A stretch of 64,000 nucleotides of DNA from Dipteronia dyeriana (taxonomy: Eukaryota; Streptophyta; Magnoliopsida; Sapindales; Sapindaceae). This document shows positions 34,301-46,776 of the stretch, piece after piece. Both the position numbers and the translations under genes were made by a program. Below the pieces are notes generated by a model that was given only the letters and a program-made list of their open reading frames with translations, did not search any database and had not been told where the DNA came from. Every line of letters begins with the position of its first letter. The first letter of the stretch is position 1. The stretch lies in assembly GCA_032871835.1 (NCBI GenBank), contig CM065296.1, positions 7,512,001 to 7,576,000 on the forward strand. Direction: 5' to 3'.

Positions 34301-34847
34301 AGTCTACCAATAAGACATCAAAGAAATTTTTGGAAAAGAAATTGCAATATAATAATGGCAAGTGGGTCGATGAGCTCCCCAAGGTTCTTTGGGCGTATTG
34401 GACCATTAAGGGACATCCACTGAAGAAACACTCTACTCGTTAGCTTTAGGGGTTGAAGCAGTCATTCCCATTGAACACAAATTGACCTCGTTCAGGGTAC
34501 AACACTTTGAACCAAATAGTAACAAGGTTAAGCTCCGAGCTAAGCTAGAACTCCTTTAGGAAAAGCAGGATCAAGTAGCCAAGAAAGTGGCAGTTTATCA
34601 GAGCAAGATCGTGAGGTATTTCAACAAAAGGGTGAAGGTCGGGGGATTTAAAGAAGGAGACCTAGTAATTAAAAAGTTGACCCAGAATACCCGGATAGGA
34701 TCAAACGGGGTCCTAGGACCCAATTGGGAGGGTCAATACTTAGTAAAAGTGGTATTCCCAAACGGAGCTTACAAGCTGGAGGATATGGATAGTCGACCCA
34801 TTGACCACACCTGGAACATTGATCATTTGAAGAAATTCTACCCCTAG
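31321..34847 (+). pseudogene. Gypsy-A pol: protease end, RT, RNase H, archaeal-type RNase H, integrase
   Basis: Protease end at 31321-31535 (GRPFLSALRGVLSICH, VRGDQQAARKCYA). RT at 31785-32500 (AYHLAVDPTFKPIKQKRHH, VDYTDLNWACLKYNFPLPKI, MPFGLSNASATY); the catalytic block reads VYIDYI where YxDD is expected. RNase H at 32506-33018 (WDQDSEQAFQDLK, PVYYMSHVLTKPKKNYT). A second, archaeal-type RNase H at about 33130-33530 (YTDGSS-like start, TNNEAEYEALLAGMTVA). Integrase at 33690-34440: zinc-binding H/H/C/C with VRSCEACYR, GVDLIGPL in a shifted frame, IITDLGK with a stop after it, and HPQTNGLVESTNKT. A C-terminal part follows at 34587-34847 (FKEGDLVIKK, LGPNWEGQYLVKVV, DHTWNIDHLKKFYP). About ten stops or frameshifts. 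Confidence 0.9.
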
Positions 34848-36339
34848 ATAGGGTACTCCTTACATAGACTATCTACACTTAGGTATCAATAATAGTAATT
34901 CCTTATAACCGTAATGAACTCTTTCTTGATCATCAATAAAGTCTGCGATTAGTTTCTCCATCTCCAGTTGTATTTATATTCTCCACAAGTGAATTCGCCA
35001 TGATCGCAATAAACCAAGGAAAGCTAGATAGCTTCCTTAAGGCCTTGGTCGAGCACCACCCCCAACCAAGAAGAGTCTGAGTGTAATAGCATAGTTTCCA
35101 TCCAGATCTCGGGACCAGGTTAGCTAGATAGCCTTCATGATGCCTCGGTCGGGCACCACCCTCGCCAACAAGGGTCTGAGTGTAAGGGAATAGTTGCCAT
35201 CCAGATCTCCAGACCAGGATAGCAAGATATCAATCTTGATTCCTTAGCCGAGCTACCACCTCCAAGAAGGGTCTGAGTGTAAGAGCACAGTTGTCATCCA
35301 GATCTCGAGACCAGGATAGCTAGATAGTATTCCTGATGCCTTGATCGTGCTACCACCCCTAAAAAGGGTCTGAGTGTAAGAGCATAGTTATCATCCAGAC
35401 CTTGTAACCAGGTTGGCTAGGTAGTATTCATAATGCCTCGGCTAGGCTATCATCCACTAGATCAGGAAAAAAACATAACTGTGCAGTAGCCTGTCAGGTA
35501 AAGGTATCTATGGAAAGGTGCATCTCCTCCTTAATATGAGGTAGCTAGCTATCAGAAACATTACAATACAAATGTCGCCTACGTATCAGAGTTCCAATAC
35601 CTAGAACGACATAACCCCGATCATCTTAGAAAAGATGATCTAACGGGAAAAGGCCCTCCTAGAACCAATTCTACTATGTGCCACGATAGAATGGTGCCAG
35701 TCACATATCATTAACTATTATCTCTCCATGCCTGCTGTAATTTCTACTTTACAGGAACACAATTATGAAAAGACACTTTGGTATCTTGGTTGAGATACAA
35801 CAGTTAAAGTTACGGGCAAGGTCTCCAAGTATCTCGCAAGGGGACTACATACCAGAATTAACAATACATAAATTTCTACCTAGTGCTGAGAGCTGGAGAT
35901 TGTTATTTAGCCTGCTTATTTACCTGTACTTAACAGATTTAGGATCTTCCTTTACCAGATTTATTTAAGTCAGGTTATAATCGGGGGTTACACCTCAGTC
36001 GAAATCAGAAAACTCAGTTAAGGGTTAAGAGCCAACGTTACTACCTATCCTGCTAGTTAACTTGAATTTTAGTCAACAAAGATGAATGAAGTAGTAAGCA
36101 AGAATCAATCAAAGTAAGCAAGGTGGAAATCAGAATTTTTCAATAATCATGAAGAGGGAGCCTATCCTTTTATGAGGCTGCATCAGAACAAGGCAAGGAG
36201 CCCAACCCCTATTTCCAGGCAACATATGTAGAGAAAAACAAAAAATAACTGGTGTAAGAATAATCTGGGACATGATCACACAGGGTGCCCACCCCTTTTT
36301 CTGGGAAATTCAATCGAATATAGGAAAGATCATACAATG
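34848..36339. other. Gypsy-A region between pol and the antisense ORF
   Basis: No coding region recognised. It holds the 98-bp tandem repeats at 35040-35460; the rest is unremarkable mixed sequence. Such a long non-coding stretch behind pol is usual for Tat elements. Confidence 0.6.
35040..35460 (+). repeat. Tandem repeat, period about 98 bp, about four copies
   Basis: The word GTCTGAGTGTAA recurs at about 35075, 35174, 35271 and 35368, followed each time by CATCCAGATCTC-like and CCAGGNTAGCNAGATAG-like words and a CTACCACC-like run. Confidence 0.88.
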
Positions 36340-38925
36340 GCCTCCCCATCTTAGTTCTCGCCAACCTCTCCTCCATTTCCTGGAAGCTGCTCTCCTACTT
36401 ACTGACCTTCTGTCTGCTGCTCAACCAGACCCTACGCCAGTACCTGGTTAACAACTGCCAAAAGCTTCACCGACCGGATCTCTTGGCCCCTAATGGGCCC
36501 CGAAAAGGTCTTTTTCTACATCCATGGGAACATAAAGATCTCCTTCAACCCCGTTCAGATTGAGCATCAGCACCTGCTAAAACAAGTGGAACCCCCTCGG
36601 TCTGCTTAAGCTGGACCCTGCCAGAAGCAAGCAAAACCTCACCAGCTCCCAGAAGCAGCAGGTTGGATGAGGGAAGCTAGAGATCCACATCAGGCACCTT
36701 TTGATGGTCGTCAGAGGCTCTTGACTTACCCGCTCCATCACTAGCAGGAATGGATATCTCCTTAACCTTGGCAAGGATTTCTTCACTGTCCCAACCATCA
36801 ATGACCCGAAAAGGTCGAAATGTGGGGGCATCGCCTCAGTAACTTGGTAGAATGCGTAGAAGTACTCATTCCCGAAGGAGGCCTCTACCTCAGCTTGCAG
36901 CCTAGCTATATCGGCATACAGATCCAGGTTCTTTCCTTCTTGCCTTCTGGCCTCTATCTTCCAGTCATCCCTCTACCTTTTACACCGCACTGACTTCAAG
37001 TCGTCCTTATCGAAGGTTCGATTAAACCTTTGGTAGTCTTGCTCATTCTCAGTCTTCTCCAGGTTGATGGTTATCTCATGTACCAGATCCTGAGTTGAGC
37101 ATGTAATCCCATAGCAGATTCAGCTTCAACCTCAACTTTTATAGCGAGATCACGGAGAGAGGCTACTTGATAGCTCATAGCGACATTGTACTTGAAGACC
37201 TACAGTCAACAAAGGTAAAGTCAGTATTTAACCAGTGAGTTGCTCAAATAACAAGTAAAGAGAAAAGGTTACATCGGCCAAGGTAGCGGATCCATTTGTA
37301 AGAAAAATGTCAGTAGGCATCGAAGCCATCAACGATAGGTTATCGTTTGGGCAAGAGGCAATGAACCGGTTCACGACCTTACCCTGATCAATGTATCTAG
37401 GTAGAGGTCGGGAATGATCACCAGAACCTTCCAAGGCAGAGGCATCTAGGCCCCGCTTTTATGCTAGGGATGTAAGATAAGGAGTTGGAGCAATAGGTAC
37501 TCCAGATGGGATAGTAGCAGCAATTGTAACAGTAACAGAAGTAGGAGGAGCAGCAGGAGCAGTAGGAGCAACAGGAATAACATAAGTAGCAGTAGCAGTG
37601 ACAGTATTAGTAGAGGCTAGATAACCCCTACCTCGCACCCTAAATACCCTGGATACAAACACATCTATCAGGGATACGATCTTGAAATGGGTAGAAACCA
37701 GAGGAATAACAAATGGAGTTGAGAGATGTTCACTGTCTCTATTTGAAGATGGAGGAGAAAGACCTTAAGAGGATCCCTAAGTGGGATTGCTATAGGTAGG
37801 AATAGTGGAATGTTATGATATGAGAGGTCGGGCAACAAGAGCTACAAAAGTTACTACATAGAACAAAAGAGAAGTTAGAATATACAATGGATTTATGAAA
37901 GTTACCAGCCAGACTATTGAGTTCTTTCTTACCAGGAGTAACAACAGAGATGCACAGATATTTATTCACCCGGAGAAGGTCACAGGGATTCAAGGTGGGA
38001 AACGGAAGGTTGCCATATTTACGGGCGATGATAGAGGTCATGATTGCTTTAGATTCAGCGGGTAAGGAATCTTTGTCCTTGGAGAGCTTGTCATTAAAAA
38101 AGGTAGGAATGTCAAATTGACGACCCTCGATATGGACTGAGCTTCCCCAGTCCCCACTGATGATCACCAACTCATCTTTCCAAGAAAGATCTTTCTTCCC
38201 AGCACCTGGAATGATGAAATTGAGTTTGTTTTTGGCTTTAGCATAAAACTGCCCCTTGAACCCAGAGACAAACCTTCTATCTTGAAGACATAGGTAAGTT
38301 CATCCGACCCGGACTCCCTGGAAATCTGGGCTTTCTCAAACTACTCCCTCCACATGATGAAGAAGCCTACTAAATACCTACAGAAGTCAAGAGTGAGCTA
38401 GAAGGGAACGAGCTGAATGGCATTCAATGGTCGGCGGAGAGTAGGATGAAGAGGAAGCCTGACCCCACATTCAAAGGCAATAGTAAGAATAAGAAGTATG
38501 CCTTTTGGGGAAGGAACTTCTAGAGTAATGTTGTTAGGGATACCAAATTTCTGTCTTAACCGACTGATCGATTCTTTGGTCACCACAGAGTCAGGAATAA
38601 CCTGGTAGTCGTAAGATATGGCAGGCTTCTCGGAGGTAGCATGAGTGGCCTCGAAGTGGCCGCTACCGACCGCCACGCCTTGAGATTCTCCATCAGACTA
38701 CTCACCGATCAGGTTAAGCAATTCTTCAGGGTTGTTTAAGAAGCCATATCCAGTGGATATATTCTGGTTGGAGCAACGGTGTAGTGGGTGAGAGAGCTTT
38801 ATCTTGACACCAAGGTCTTTGTGAGAACGTTTACAGTAAGAAAGGTGAATGTTTTCAGTGCCTTTCACTATGTGCTCAACAGGATCAACGCTTGAACTAG
38901 AAAAGATTTAGGGAGAAGAGAGAAG
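36340..38925 (-). pseudogene. Gypsy-A antisense ORF, spliced, decayed
   Basis: Read leftwards from about 38925: SSSVDPVEHIVKGTENIHLS, YGFLNNPEELLNLIGE, YDYQVIPDSVVTKESIS, FECGVRLPLHPTLRRPLNAI, YLVGFFIMWRE, then YAKAKNKLNFIIPG, ISGDWGSSVHIEGRQFDIP, an Ala/Pro/Thr-rich stretch, VVNRFIASCPNDNLSLMASM. An intron (37272-37200, GT...AG on the minus strand) follows, then VFKYNVAMSYQVASLRDLA, a coiled-coil-like segment. A copy with the same order and the same intron lies at 60700-62395. It resembles the antisense 'putative gypsy-type transposon' proteins of plant Tat elements; the function is unknown. Stops occur at several points. Confidence 0.78.
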
Positions 38926-39071
38926 ATTTTATAAGAATAGAGGAAGCGAAGCAGAGGGATATTATGCAGGGGTTGGGAAATCTTTGGAGGAGTGTTTGAA
39001 ATTTGAAAGCGGAATCATGATGAAGAAGATGAAGCGATCGGGTTTAAATAGGATGGGAAGGAAGATGAAGA

Positions 39072-42000
39072 AGAATTGTATTAAGGCATGTGAGCTTGTT
39101 TATTTTTGTTAGAATATGTCTAGTTCACTTGTGGACATTTTATTAAGGTTTAATGGATTTAATAAAATATGAAAAAAAAAATACATTGGCCCATGTATAT
39201 GTGTCTAGCGGCAAGGCTATATAAAATAGCTTAATTTATTGTTTTTTATAATATTATTTAATTAAATAGAAATTAATTAATTTGGTGATTTATTAATTAT
39301 TTAATTAAAAGTCAAAATCTTTTTTCTAGTAGGAGACAGTCTCCTAACATTATACTATTGTTGGTAGTATAATTTATATTAAAGACTATATTTGATAAGT
39401 AGATAAATAAAATGAATTATTTATCTAGTCAAATTAGGAAATCTTTAATATGGTCACAAATACACTATTTGAGTTGGAATAAGAGTCTTGGTGTAGGAAA
39501 TAATTCTTTTTGGAAGAGGATTCTTGGTCACCAAGTAAATCTACCTATGGATAGGATTCTTGCTCATCAAGTCAATCTTTCTTAGGTAAGGAATTGTATG
39601 CCTATTTATACTACCTCTAAATTTCGGCCAAGAGAGATTAGAAACTCAAAATTGCGTGCAAGCCAAAGAAAATTTAGAGAGAGGAAAAATTCGGCCATTA
39701 GATAATTCTAAGAAGAAAAATTCGGCCCAGCCCTAATTTTTCTAAAAGTGTTTTCGGCCACCATAGAATTTTGAGTATAGAGAATTCGGTTATTGCTCTA
39801 GATAAATTCATCCAACTCTAAAGATTGGTGTGTGAAAATTCGGCAATAAGGAAAAGGAAGAAAGAACGTTTTGTATTCGTTAGTATACTAGTAACCTTTA
39901 CATTAAAAGGTTTTATGTACAACATTGTCTAGGGAAAAACGGTTTCAAAACGCAACGGAAGTGTTAAAAGCAAATTTTATAAAAATAAATTAGGGTTTGC
40001 ATATAAATGAAAAATTTCCCTTTGATTAACAAGAACCTTAACCCTAGATTAATCGATATATATAAAAAGTGTCGAACCTTTTTCTCGTGACGATTGAACA
40101 AGGGCCGAATTGATTCCGCAAGATCTTCCAATCCAATCACGATCGTGAATCACCTAAGAGTGTGGACTCCCTTTCTTCAAATAGTATACCTGAGGATGGA
40201 AACAAACAAGATCTATTTCTTTGTTAGTTACAAATATCCTCCAAGAGAAAAATCAAGAATGTCTAGCCACTTATGAATTATCAATCAATTTGATTAAAAC
40301 TCGTGTGAACCTTGATTCGATATTGTACACAAAACCCTTTTGATATAAAGGATACTAGTGTACAATTGAAAACAAAAACATTCTCTTTTTCTCTTTTCTC
40401 CTCGGCCGAATTCCACACCCTATATATTTGAGTTGATTGAATTTTGTCTAGAGTAAAATACTAAATTTTAATCTCTCAAAATTCTCTCTTGCCAAGCTAA
40501 ATTCTCTCTTCGAAATACTTAGGTTGGCCGAAATTTTCACTCTAAAAATCATAGGGCTGGCAGAAATTCACAAGGGTATATATATAGGATCACAAATCCT
40601 TTCCTAAGAAGGATTTACTTGGTTGGCAAGAATCCTTTCCTTGAGTGGATTTATTTGGTAGTTAATAATCCTTTTCTTAAAGAAATTCTATCCTCTTATA
40701 TATATATATATATGAGTCGGCCGAAATCCACAAGAATATATATTAGGATCACAAATCCTTTCCTGGTTGTTAAGAATCATTTCCTTAGGTGGATTTACTT
40801 GGTGGTTAAGAATCCTTTTTCTAAATGACTTCTATCCTACACCAAGACTCCTAATCCAACTCAATAATGTATTTGTAACCATATTAAAAACTTCCTAATT
40901 TGATTAGATAAAAATTCCTTTTATTTATCTACTTATCAAATATAGTCTTTAATATTAATTATACTACCAAAAATAGTATAATTTTAGGAGACCATCTCCT
41001 ACTACGAAGATGATTTTGACTTTTAATTAAATAATTAATTAATCAACGAATTCATTAACTTCCATCTAATTAAATAATAAAATAAAAATAATATATTTAA
41101 GCTATTTTTAAGTAGCCTTGCTGCCCATACCATATATATGGGTCATATATTATTTTTCTTATTTTATTAAATCCATTAGACCTTAATAAAAAGTCCACAT
41201 GTGAACTAGACCTATTCTTCCAAAAAGAAACAAGTTCACATGCCTTAATACAATTCTAGATGGACCCATAAATTGGTCCGGTAGAATATATCAAGTGATC
41301 CATGCAAATTCATGTGGATTGGGGATCTTGGTGGGCTATCTAAATTTAAGCTCCAATAGACACAACCCAATCACAATCAACAAATGATTCACTTAGGTCC
41401 GATCTATTTAATTTTAGTTCATTCCACTAAAGAACTAGAATTGAACTCTTAAATAAAGATAGAATAAGTTGATGTTTTACTCATTCATACCCTAAACAAC
41501 CTTATTGGAGAAAGTGTATCCTCTTGAAGAATACTAGCAATTTCTTAGAGCTCATACACCGCCTTTAGCTCTCCAAGTTACCATATTTACTCATATGACA
41601 ACATTATGAACTTGTATATTTTGACTTATCCTGAAGCCATGTTTCAATAGACACTAATGAAAACTTAACTTTAAGATTTGATATCCAATACCAGAAAAAA
41701 TCCATATGATGATATTCTATTCTCATTTAATTAAATGGAGCCACGATGTCCATATCTATAAATGAAGTCCTCTATCGATTAACAAATGAATACCACCAAA
41801 TTATCGGGGATAGACTATGTTATATAATCATACTCATTGATAGCTCAAATGATAACACTTGCAACCATAAGTCCATAATTTATCTCAGGATTGAGATAGA
41901 CTCTCCGATTGTCTTCAAATGAAAAACTTTTATCTATTGACGGTTCTAGATAAAGTATTTCATTGTGATCCAATTCATTGCACCCAGTGCACTAGATTCT

Positions 42001-42724
42001 TCTGCCCAAAGACACCACAATTTGATGATTTTAGACTCATCATAATACATTTGATCCGACTCAAATGCTAGCAAAAGAATCTACAACTTTAACAAGATAA
42101 ATGCGCCCAACCTTTATCTTAAATTGTGAATATTATTCAAGACTAACTAAAGAATTGTGTCTACCTCATACATATCTAGATGTATGAACAATTATTCTTT
42201 TCTCGTAGTCTTTGGACCTTATGACTATTTACTTTTGACTATTATAATAATTTAAACTATAAATGCTATAAGATTTGTTAAACTAGAAATAACTTTATTA
42301 ATATAAAAAGATTGTCAAATACATTATTACACTCTTGCTATCGAGTATAATCCTAACACATTGAATCTAGGTTCACGCGAGTTTCAATCAGATTGATTGA
42401 TAATTCACAAGTGACCTAACATTCTTTGTTTTTCTTCTTGGAGGATTATTGTGACTAACAAAGAAATAGATTTTGTTTGTTTCCATCCTCAGGTATACAA
42501 TTTAAAGAGAGGGAGCTCACACTCCTAGGTGATTCACATTCGTGATTGGATTGGAAGATCTTGAGGATTCAATTTGGCACTAGTTCAATCGTCACGAGAA
42601 AAAGGTATGATACTTTAAATATACATCAATTAATCTAGAGTTAAGGTTCTTGTTATAAAAAGGGGAAAAAATTATTTATACCAAACCCTATTTTTCACGC
42701 TTCTATTGCGTGATTTTCCCTACA
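39072..42724 (+). repeat. Copia-M 5' LTR, left-truncated and split by an inverted solo LTR
   Basis: Parts 39072-39927 and 42364-42724. Compared with the 3' LTR it starts at the point matching about 50603, so roughly the first 1.1 kb is missing. It ends TTTCCCTACA at 42724, just before the primer-binding site. Confidence 0.83.
39928..42358 (-). mobile_element. Inverted solo LTR in the copia-M 5' LTR
   Basis: 2,431 bp from TCTAGGGAAAAAC (first bases TC instead of TG) to AATCCTAACA, flanked by CATTG at 39923-39927 and 42359-42363. It belongs to the same LTR family as its host but in the opposite direction. Confidence 0.9.
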
Positions 42725-42726
42725 AT

Positions 42727-42738
42727 TGGTATCAGACC
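42727..42738 (+). other. Copia-M primer-binding site
   Basis: TGGTATCAGACC, two bases after the LTR end. It differs by one base from TGGTATCAGAGC, the complement of the plant initiator tRNA-Met 3' region used by most copia elements. Confidence 0.85.
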
Positions 42739-44094
42739 TGGTTGTACCCTTGACTATTTTGATGTATGTGAATGTGAATATTTTTCTTTTATTGTATATA
42801 TGCATGTTTTAGAAAGAGATGGCACTCTAGGTATTCACATATATATTTACATTTGAATGTATGGAAATATATATGTTTTATATGTGGATTGTTGTTGCTC
42901 AATTTTGGTCATAGAATTTCAATGTGTTTTGGTTTTGGGATTGTAACAAGAGGGGTGGTATATCATCGTCATAAATTTCTTCTTGGTAGTTGCTAAGTTT
43001 TTTTAAATTTTGTTGTTGTAATAAACAAAAACTGCACTATATTATTATAAAAAAAACTGCACTATATTGTAATAGTAAAAAAAATTATTTAAAATTCTTT
43101 TGTAATACATTCAAGTATCAAAGACTCGAAGTTTTAAAGAATTGGAAGCAACTGGAACTAGTTTGGGACTGTACGAGCCATAGCAACAAACGTGCGTGCG
43201 AAGAGCACGCGGCCACGTTTGTTGTGGCATGGGCTGCGCACGGCAGCCCTTTATGGGGTTGTGATGTGCGCATGCCCATAGGAGGTAGCCAAGGATGAGA
43301 ACGCCCATGGGAGGCAGCCGAGGGAGTCCAAACGATGAAGGTCGCATGAAGACTTGTTCGCCAAGAAAGGAGTTTTTTGTATTCCAAGACATATGTAATT
43401 TACTTGCTTTTCTAGGATGGACCAAAATTGTAGCTATTTATATTTTCGTACAAATTACAATATTTGTTGTAGTTCGATAAAATGTCATATAGAATAGGAG
43501 TGCCACTCATATATCTCTTTCTGTATGAACATGCATTGAATGGTTTAGGTATCTAATTGGCATCCAGATAACTTGTTAAATCATTCTATGGAATTCAATC
43601 ACACGCCTTAAACAATTGAGTGGGAGAAGGTGTTTCGGAACACCTACGGCCTCCAAGTTTAGTTGAGCTTTATGTTTCGTGTCATAACCCCCCATGGGGT
43701 ATTCATGAATAGAATTTAGCAAGATACTTCCTTACAAGGGTAAATTAGACAATTAACCCAAATGATATCTACTCCCAAAGGAGGGATATTCGTGCGGGAA
43801 TATATTGAAGGTCGATAACTTGGTAATTCACTCAATGTGATTTTATTAATATCCTCCCAAGAGTTCTTGTTAATAAAATTGCAAGGCTAAAATTGAAAAT
43901 GTTGGTTGTTATGTTAACAATTAGGTGGGACCTAGTCCAACTAGTAAATGGTACGAACTCCCAAAGGAGGCGTGACATTTATGGGTGTTGGATCACCGTT
44001 GAATTTTTCGATTGAACTATTTTATTCAAGACAAATATTCGAAAGTGCTTTATCATGATTATTTACTTATATAATTTTTTTATTAAAAGAAATC
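42739..44094 (+). other. Copia-M leader, non-coding
   Basis: About 1.35 kb between primer-binding site and gag. No conserved reading frame; the ORFs at 43111-43425 are not convincing. Confidence 0.6.
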
Positions 44095-45074
44095 ATGACC
44101 CCATCCCTAATCAACATCCTAAAAGATAATACTTTAACTGTTGATAATTATGTCACGTGGAAAAGGAAAATTAGGTTGTTATTGCAAGCTGAAAAACATA
44201 AAATTTGTTATGTCTATTCCTTAACAACCAAACTAATGAATCTACTCTGGAGCAAAGAGATGAGTATCAGTAGTGGAAGTCTTCAGATGAGATGGCTAAA
44301 TGTACATTACATTATGGCCACCATCTCCAACGTGTTGCAAAAGCAACATGAATGAATGGAGATTGTAGCTGATATAATGATGTCTCTAGAAGAGATGTTT
44401 GCTCTAAGGTCTAGGCTGACTAAGAGAGAGGCATTCACTGCTTTCATGAATCTTAGGATGAAACCTAGACAGGCTGTGAAAGATCACATGATAAAAGTCA
44501 TAGCACATCTCAACAATGCTGAATTGAATGGTGCTAAGATAGATGGTGAGACGAAAATTGACATGATCGTCAACTCAATATCAAATTCCTTTGATCAGTT
44601 CAAATTGGACTATACCTTGAACAGTAAGGAATACACCTTGCAAGGCCTGATGCAAGATGTTCATAGCACCAAGATAATCCTTGTGAAAGGCAAGGGTCAA
44701 AAGATTCATATGCTTGGTAAGTTGCTACTGTTAAAGACCCGTAAAAAGGTTAAAAGACAATAGAAGAAAAAGCAACTTGGGCCTTCTTAGAAAAAGATCA
44801 AAAAAGTAACCAAGATCAAAAGGGAAGTGTTTCCTTTGTAATGAAAAGGGTCAAAGGAATAGACTGAATAAGAATGATTTCAACTTGCATTTAGGCAATG
44901 GAGCGTTGGTGTCTACTACTGCAATGAGAGATATTAGAGTCAATCTAGATTCTAGTTGACATTTAGATTTAATAGACATTTATTATGTACCTTAATTCAA
45001 GAAGAATTTAATTTCAGTTTCTTGTTTAAATAAATTTAGATATTCGGTTACTTTTAATTTTATTATTAAGATTT
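44095..45074 (+). pseudogene. Copia-M gag and protease remnant
   Basis: Gag from ATG 44095: MTPSLINILKDNTLTVDNY and TWKRKIRLLLQAEKH, a frame change near 44200-44355, then SLEEMFALRSRLTKREAF, MKPRQAVKDHMIKV and NSISNSFDQFKLDY. A zinc-knuckle trace CFLCNEKGQR is at about 44828. Next comes LHLGNGALVSTTAMRDIRVN with LISVSCLNKF, which in copia elements lies just after the protease active site. The DSGA-type motif is absent, so an internal deletion removed the protease centre. The segment ends at 45074, where a Tat-type LTR is inserted. Confidence 0.82.
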
Positions 45075-45079
45075 AATAG

Positions 45080-46771
45080 ACACCTAATGCCCTAAGACCA
45101 ACTGGTTTAGGAGTCATTGACCCAAAGCTCGTTACACGGGGTTAAAGAGAAAGCTTAAGGGAATTGTACTAAAAAAAAATATCTGCAGTCTGAGTAATTA
45201 ATCCCGTAGGAGTGTTTTAACACTTAATGCCTTAAAGCCAATTGGTTTAGTAGTCATTGGCCTAAAGCTCGCTACATGGATTAAAGATGGAATGTTTGTT
45301 TCCAATTTTGTTATATTAAAAAAAAAAGAATAAAACAGCTGCCTAAGGAAGAAGCCCTGATGAGATTTCGGAATGAAAATGTTGTAGGATTTCAATTGAA
45401 TATCATAGTTATTATGTTGATCTTTATTGAGCACAAGAAAGTTTGATTGATAACTCAATTAATGACTGGTGGTCAAAGGGTGAGAAAATAGGTATGTGAG
45501 AGTTTGTCTATTTGGTAGTTTAGACATTTGAATTTGAGTTTTTACTATTTTCGCTTTAATTGCTAGGGACTAGCAATAAGCTGGTTCGGGGGTGTGATTA
45601 ACACTGAAAAGTGTATATTTACTAAGGGATAATATCATCATTTTACACTTCCAATATGATTAATTCCTCAATTCAGACATAATTTCGTTCGTTCGCTTAA
45701 ATAAATGTGTTGTGTAGTAATCAGTGTATTTTTCTTTGTATTTCAAAGGTAATTTGACCAATTCATAATCATGGAGAAGTTAGATGGAAAAACAAACATC
45801 GATTTCAAGTTAAGAACGTCAAAAAACCTTAAGAAGACCACGAAGGGCATTTTCATAATTTTAACTATTCACAGTTGACTTTTACTGTTCACAATTAACT
45901 TTTACTGTTCGCAATTGACTTTCATTGTTCACTCACTGATGTGTTACTGTTCACTCATGGATGCGTTACTATTCACTCATGGATGGGTTACTGTCACTGT
46001 TCACTGTTCACTGTCACTGTTCACTGATGATGTGGCAAAATCTGGAAGCTATATTCTAAATTCATCTGATGGTCAATTTTCATCCGTATTTTAATAGGGG
46101 GCCTCTCCCCTATTATTTTGATGTTCTGAATCTAAATCTAATATTAGATTTGTGAAATTCTCTCTATTTTGTTCTCAAATTCTCAGTTTAAATAATATAG
46201 TTGTTTTCTAGTTAAATTATGTCTGGCTAATTTTATATAGCTAGGGCCAAAGGTGTTACTGTTGGTATGGAAAATATGATCCAATTATGGTAAGTTTATT
46301 ATTTTTATTTTTTCTCCCCTCTGATCTTTGTGAAGTTTTTGACTCACTGTAGATAGACATATATTGTCTAGCACAGTGGGTATTTTTACCCATATTTATC
46401 AGAGAGTGGTTTATCCCCTTTAATCTTTATGGAGTTTTGACTCACTGTAGATAGACAAATACTGTCTAGCACAGTGAGTACTTTTACCCACATCTATTAG
46501 AGAGTGGTCAGTAGAGTTGAATACCATCCCATTAATCTGGACTAAATATTTATAATTGGATCATATTCGAATTACTAACAGTGGATCCCTTTGCCCTAGT
46601 ATTACTTTTAATTGATTTTCATTTTATAACAAGCTTAGTAATTAATTTAGATAATTAATTCTATAAGGACAAGTGAACAACCTCCCCGTGGTTCAACCCG
46701 GTCTTACCAGTTAATTTATTACTTTGACACTCTTATACTTGAGAGTAGGAACACTTCTTTAGAACGTGTCA
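45080..46771 (+). mobile_element. Tat-type LTR with part of its 3' internal region, inserted in copia-M
   Basis: LTR from TGATTAACACTGAAAAG (45595) to ACGTGTCA (46771), 1,177 bp, preceded by a purine-rich GGTTCGGGGGTG and 515 bp of non-coding element sequence holding two copies of a 136-bp unit (AATGCCNTAAG-NCCAA-TGGTTTAG). The copia sequence resumes at 46777. AATAG flanks the whole insertion (45075-45079 and 46772-46776). The wording at the LTR end (CCCCGTGGTTCAACCCGG, TTTGACACTCTTATACTTG) is typical of Tat LTRs. Confidence 0.75.
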
Positions 46772-46776
46772 AATAG

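Noticed and set aside
43111..43425. Overlapping ORFs in the copia-M leader
   Set aside because: Not conserved in the other family copies and located in untranslated leader.
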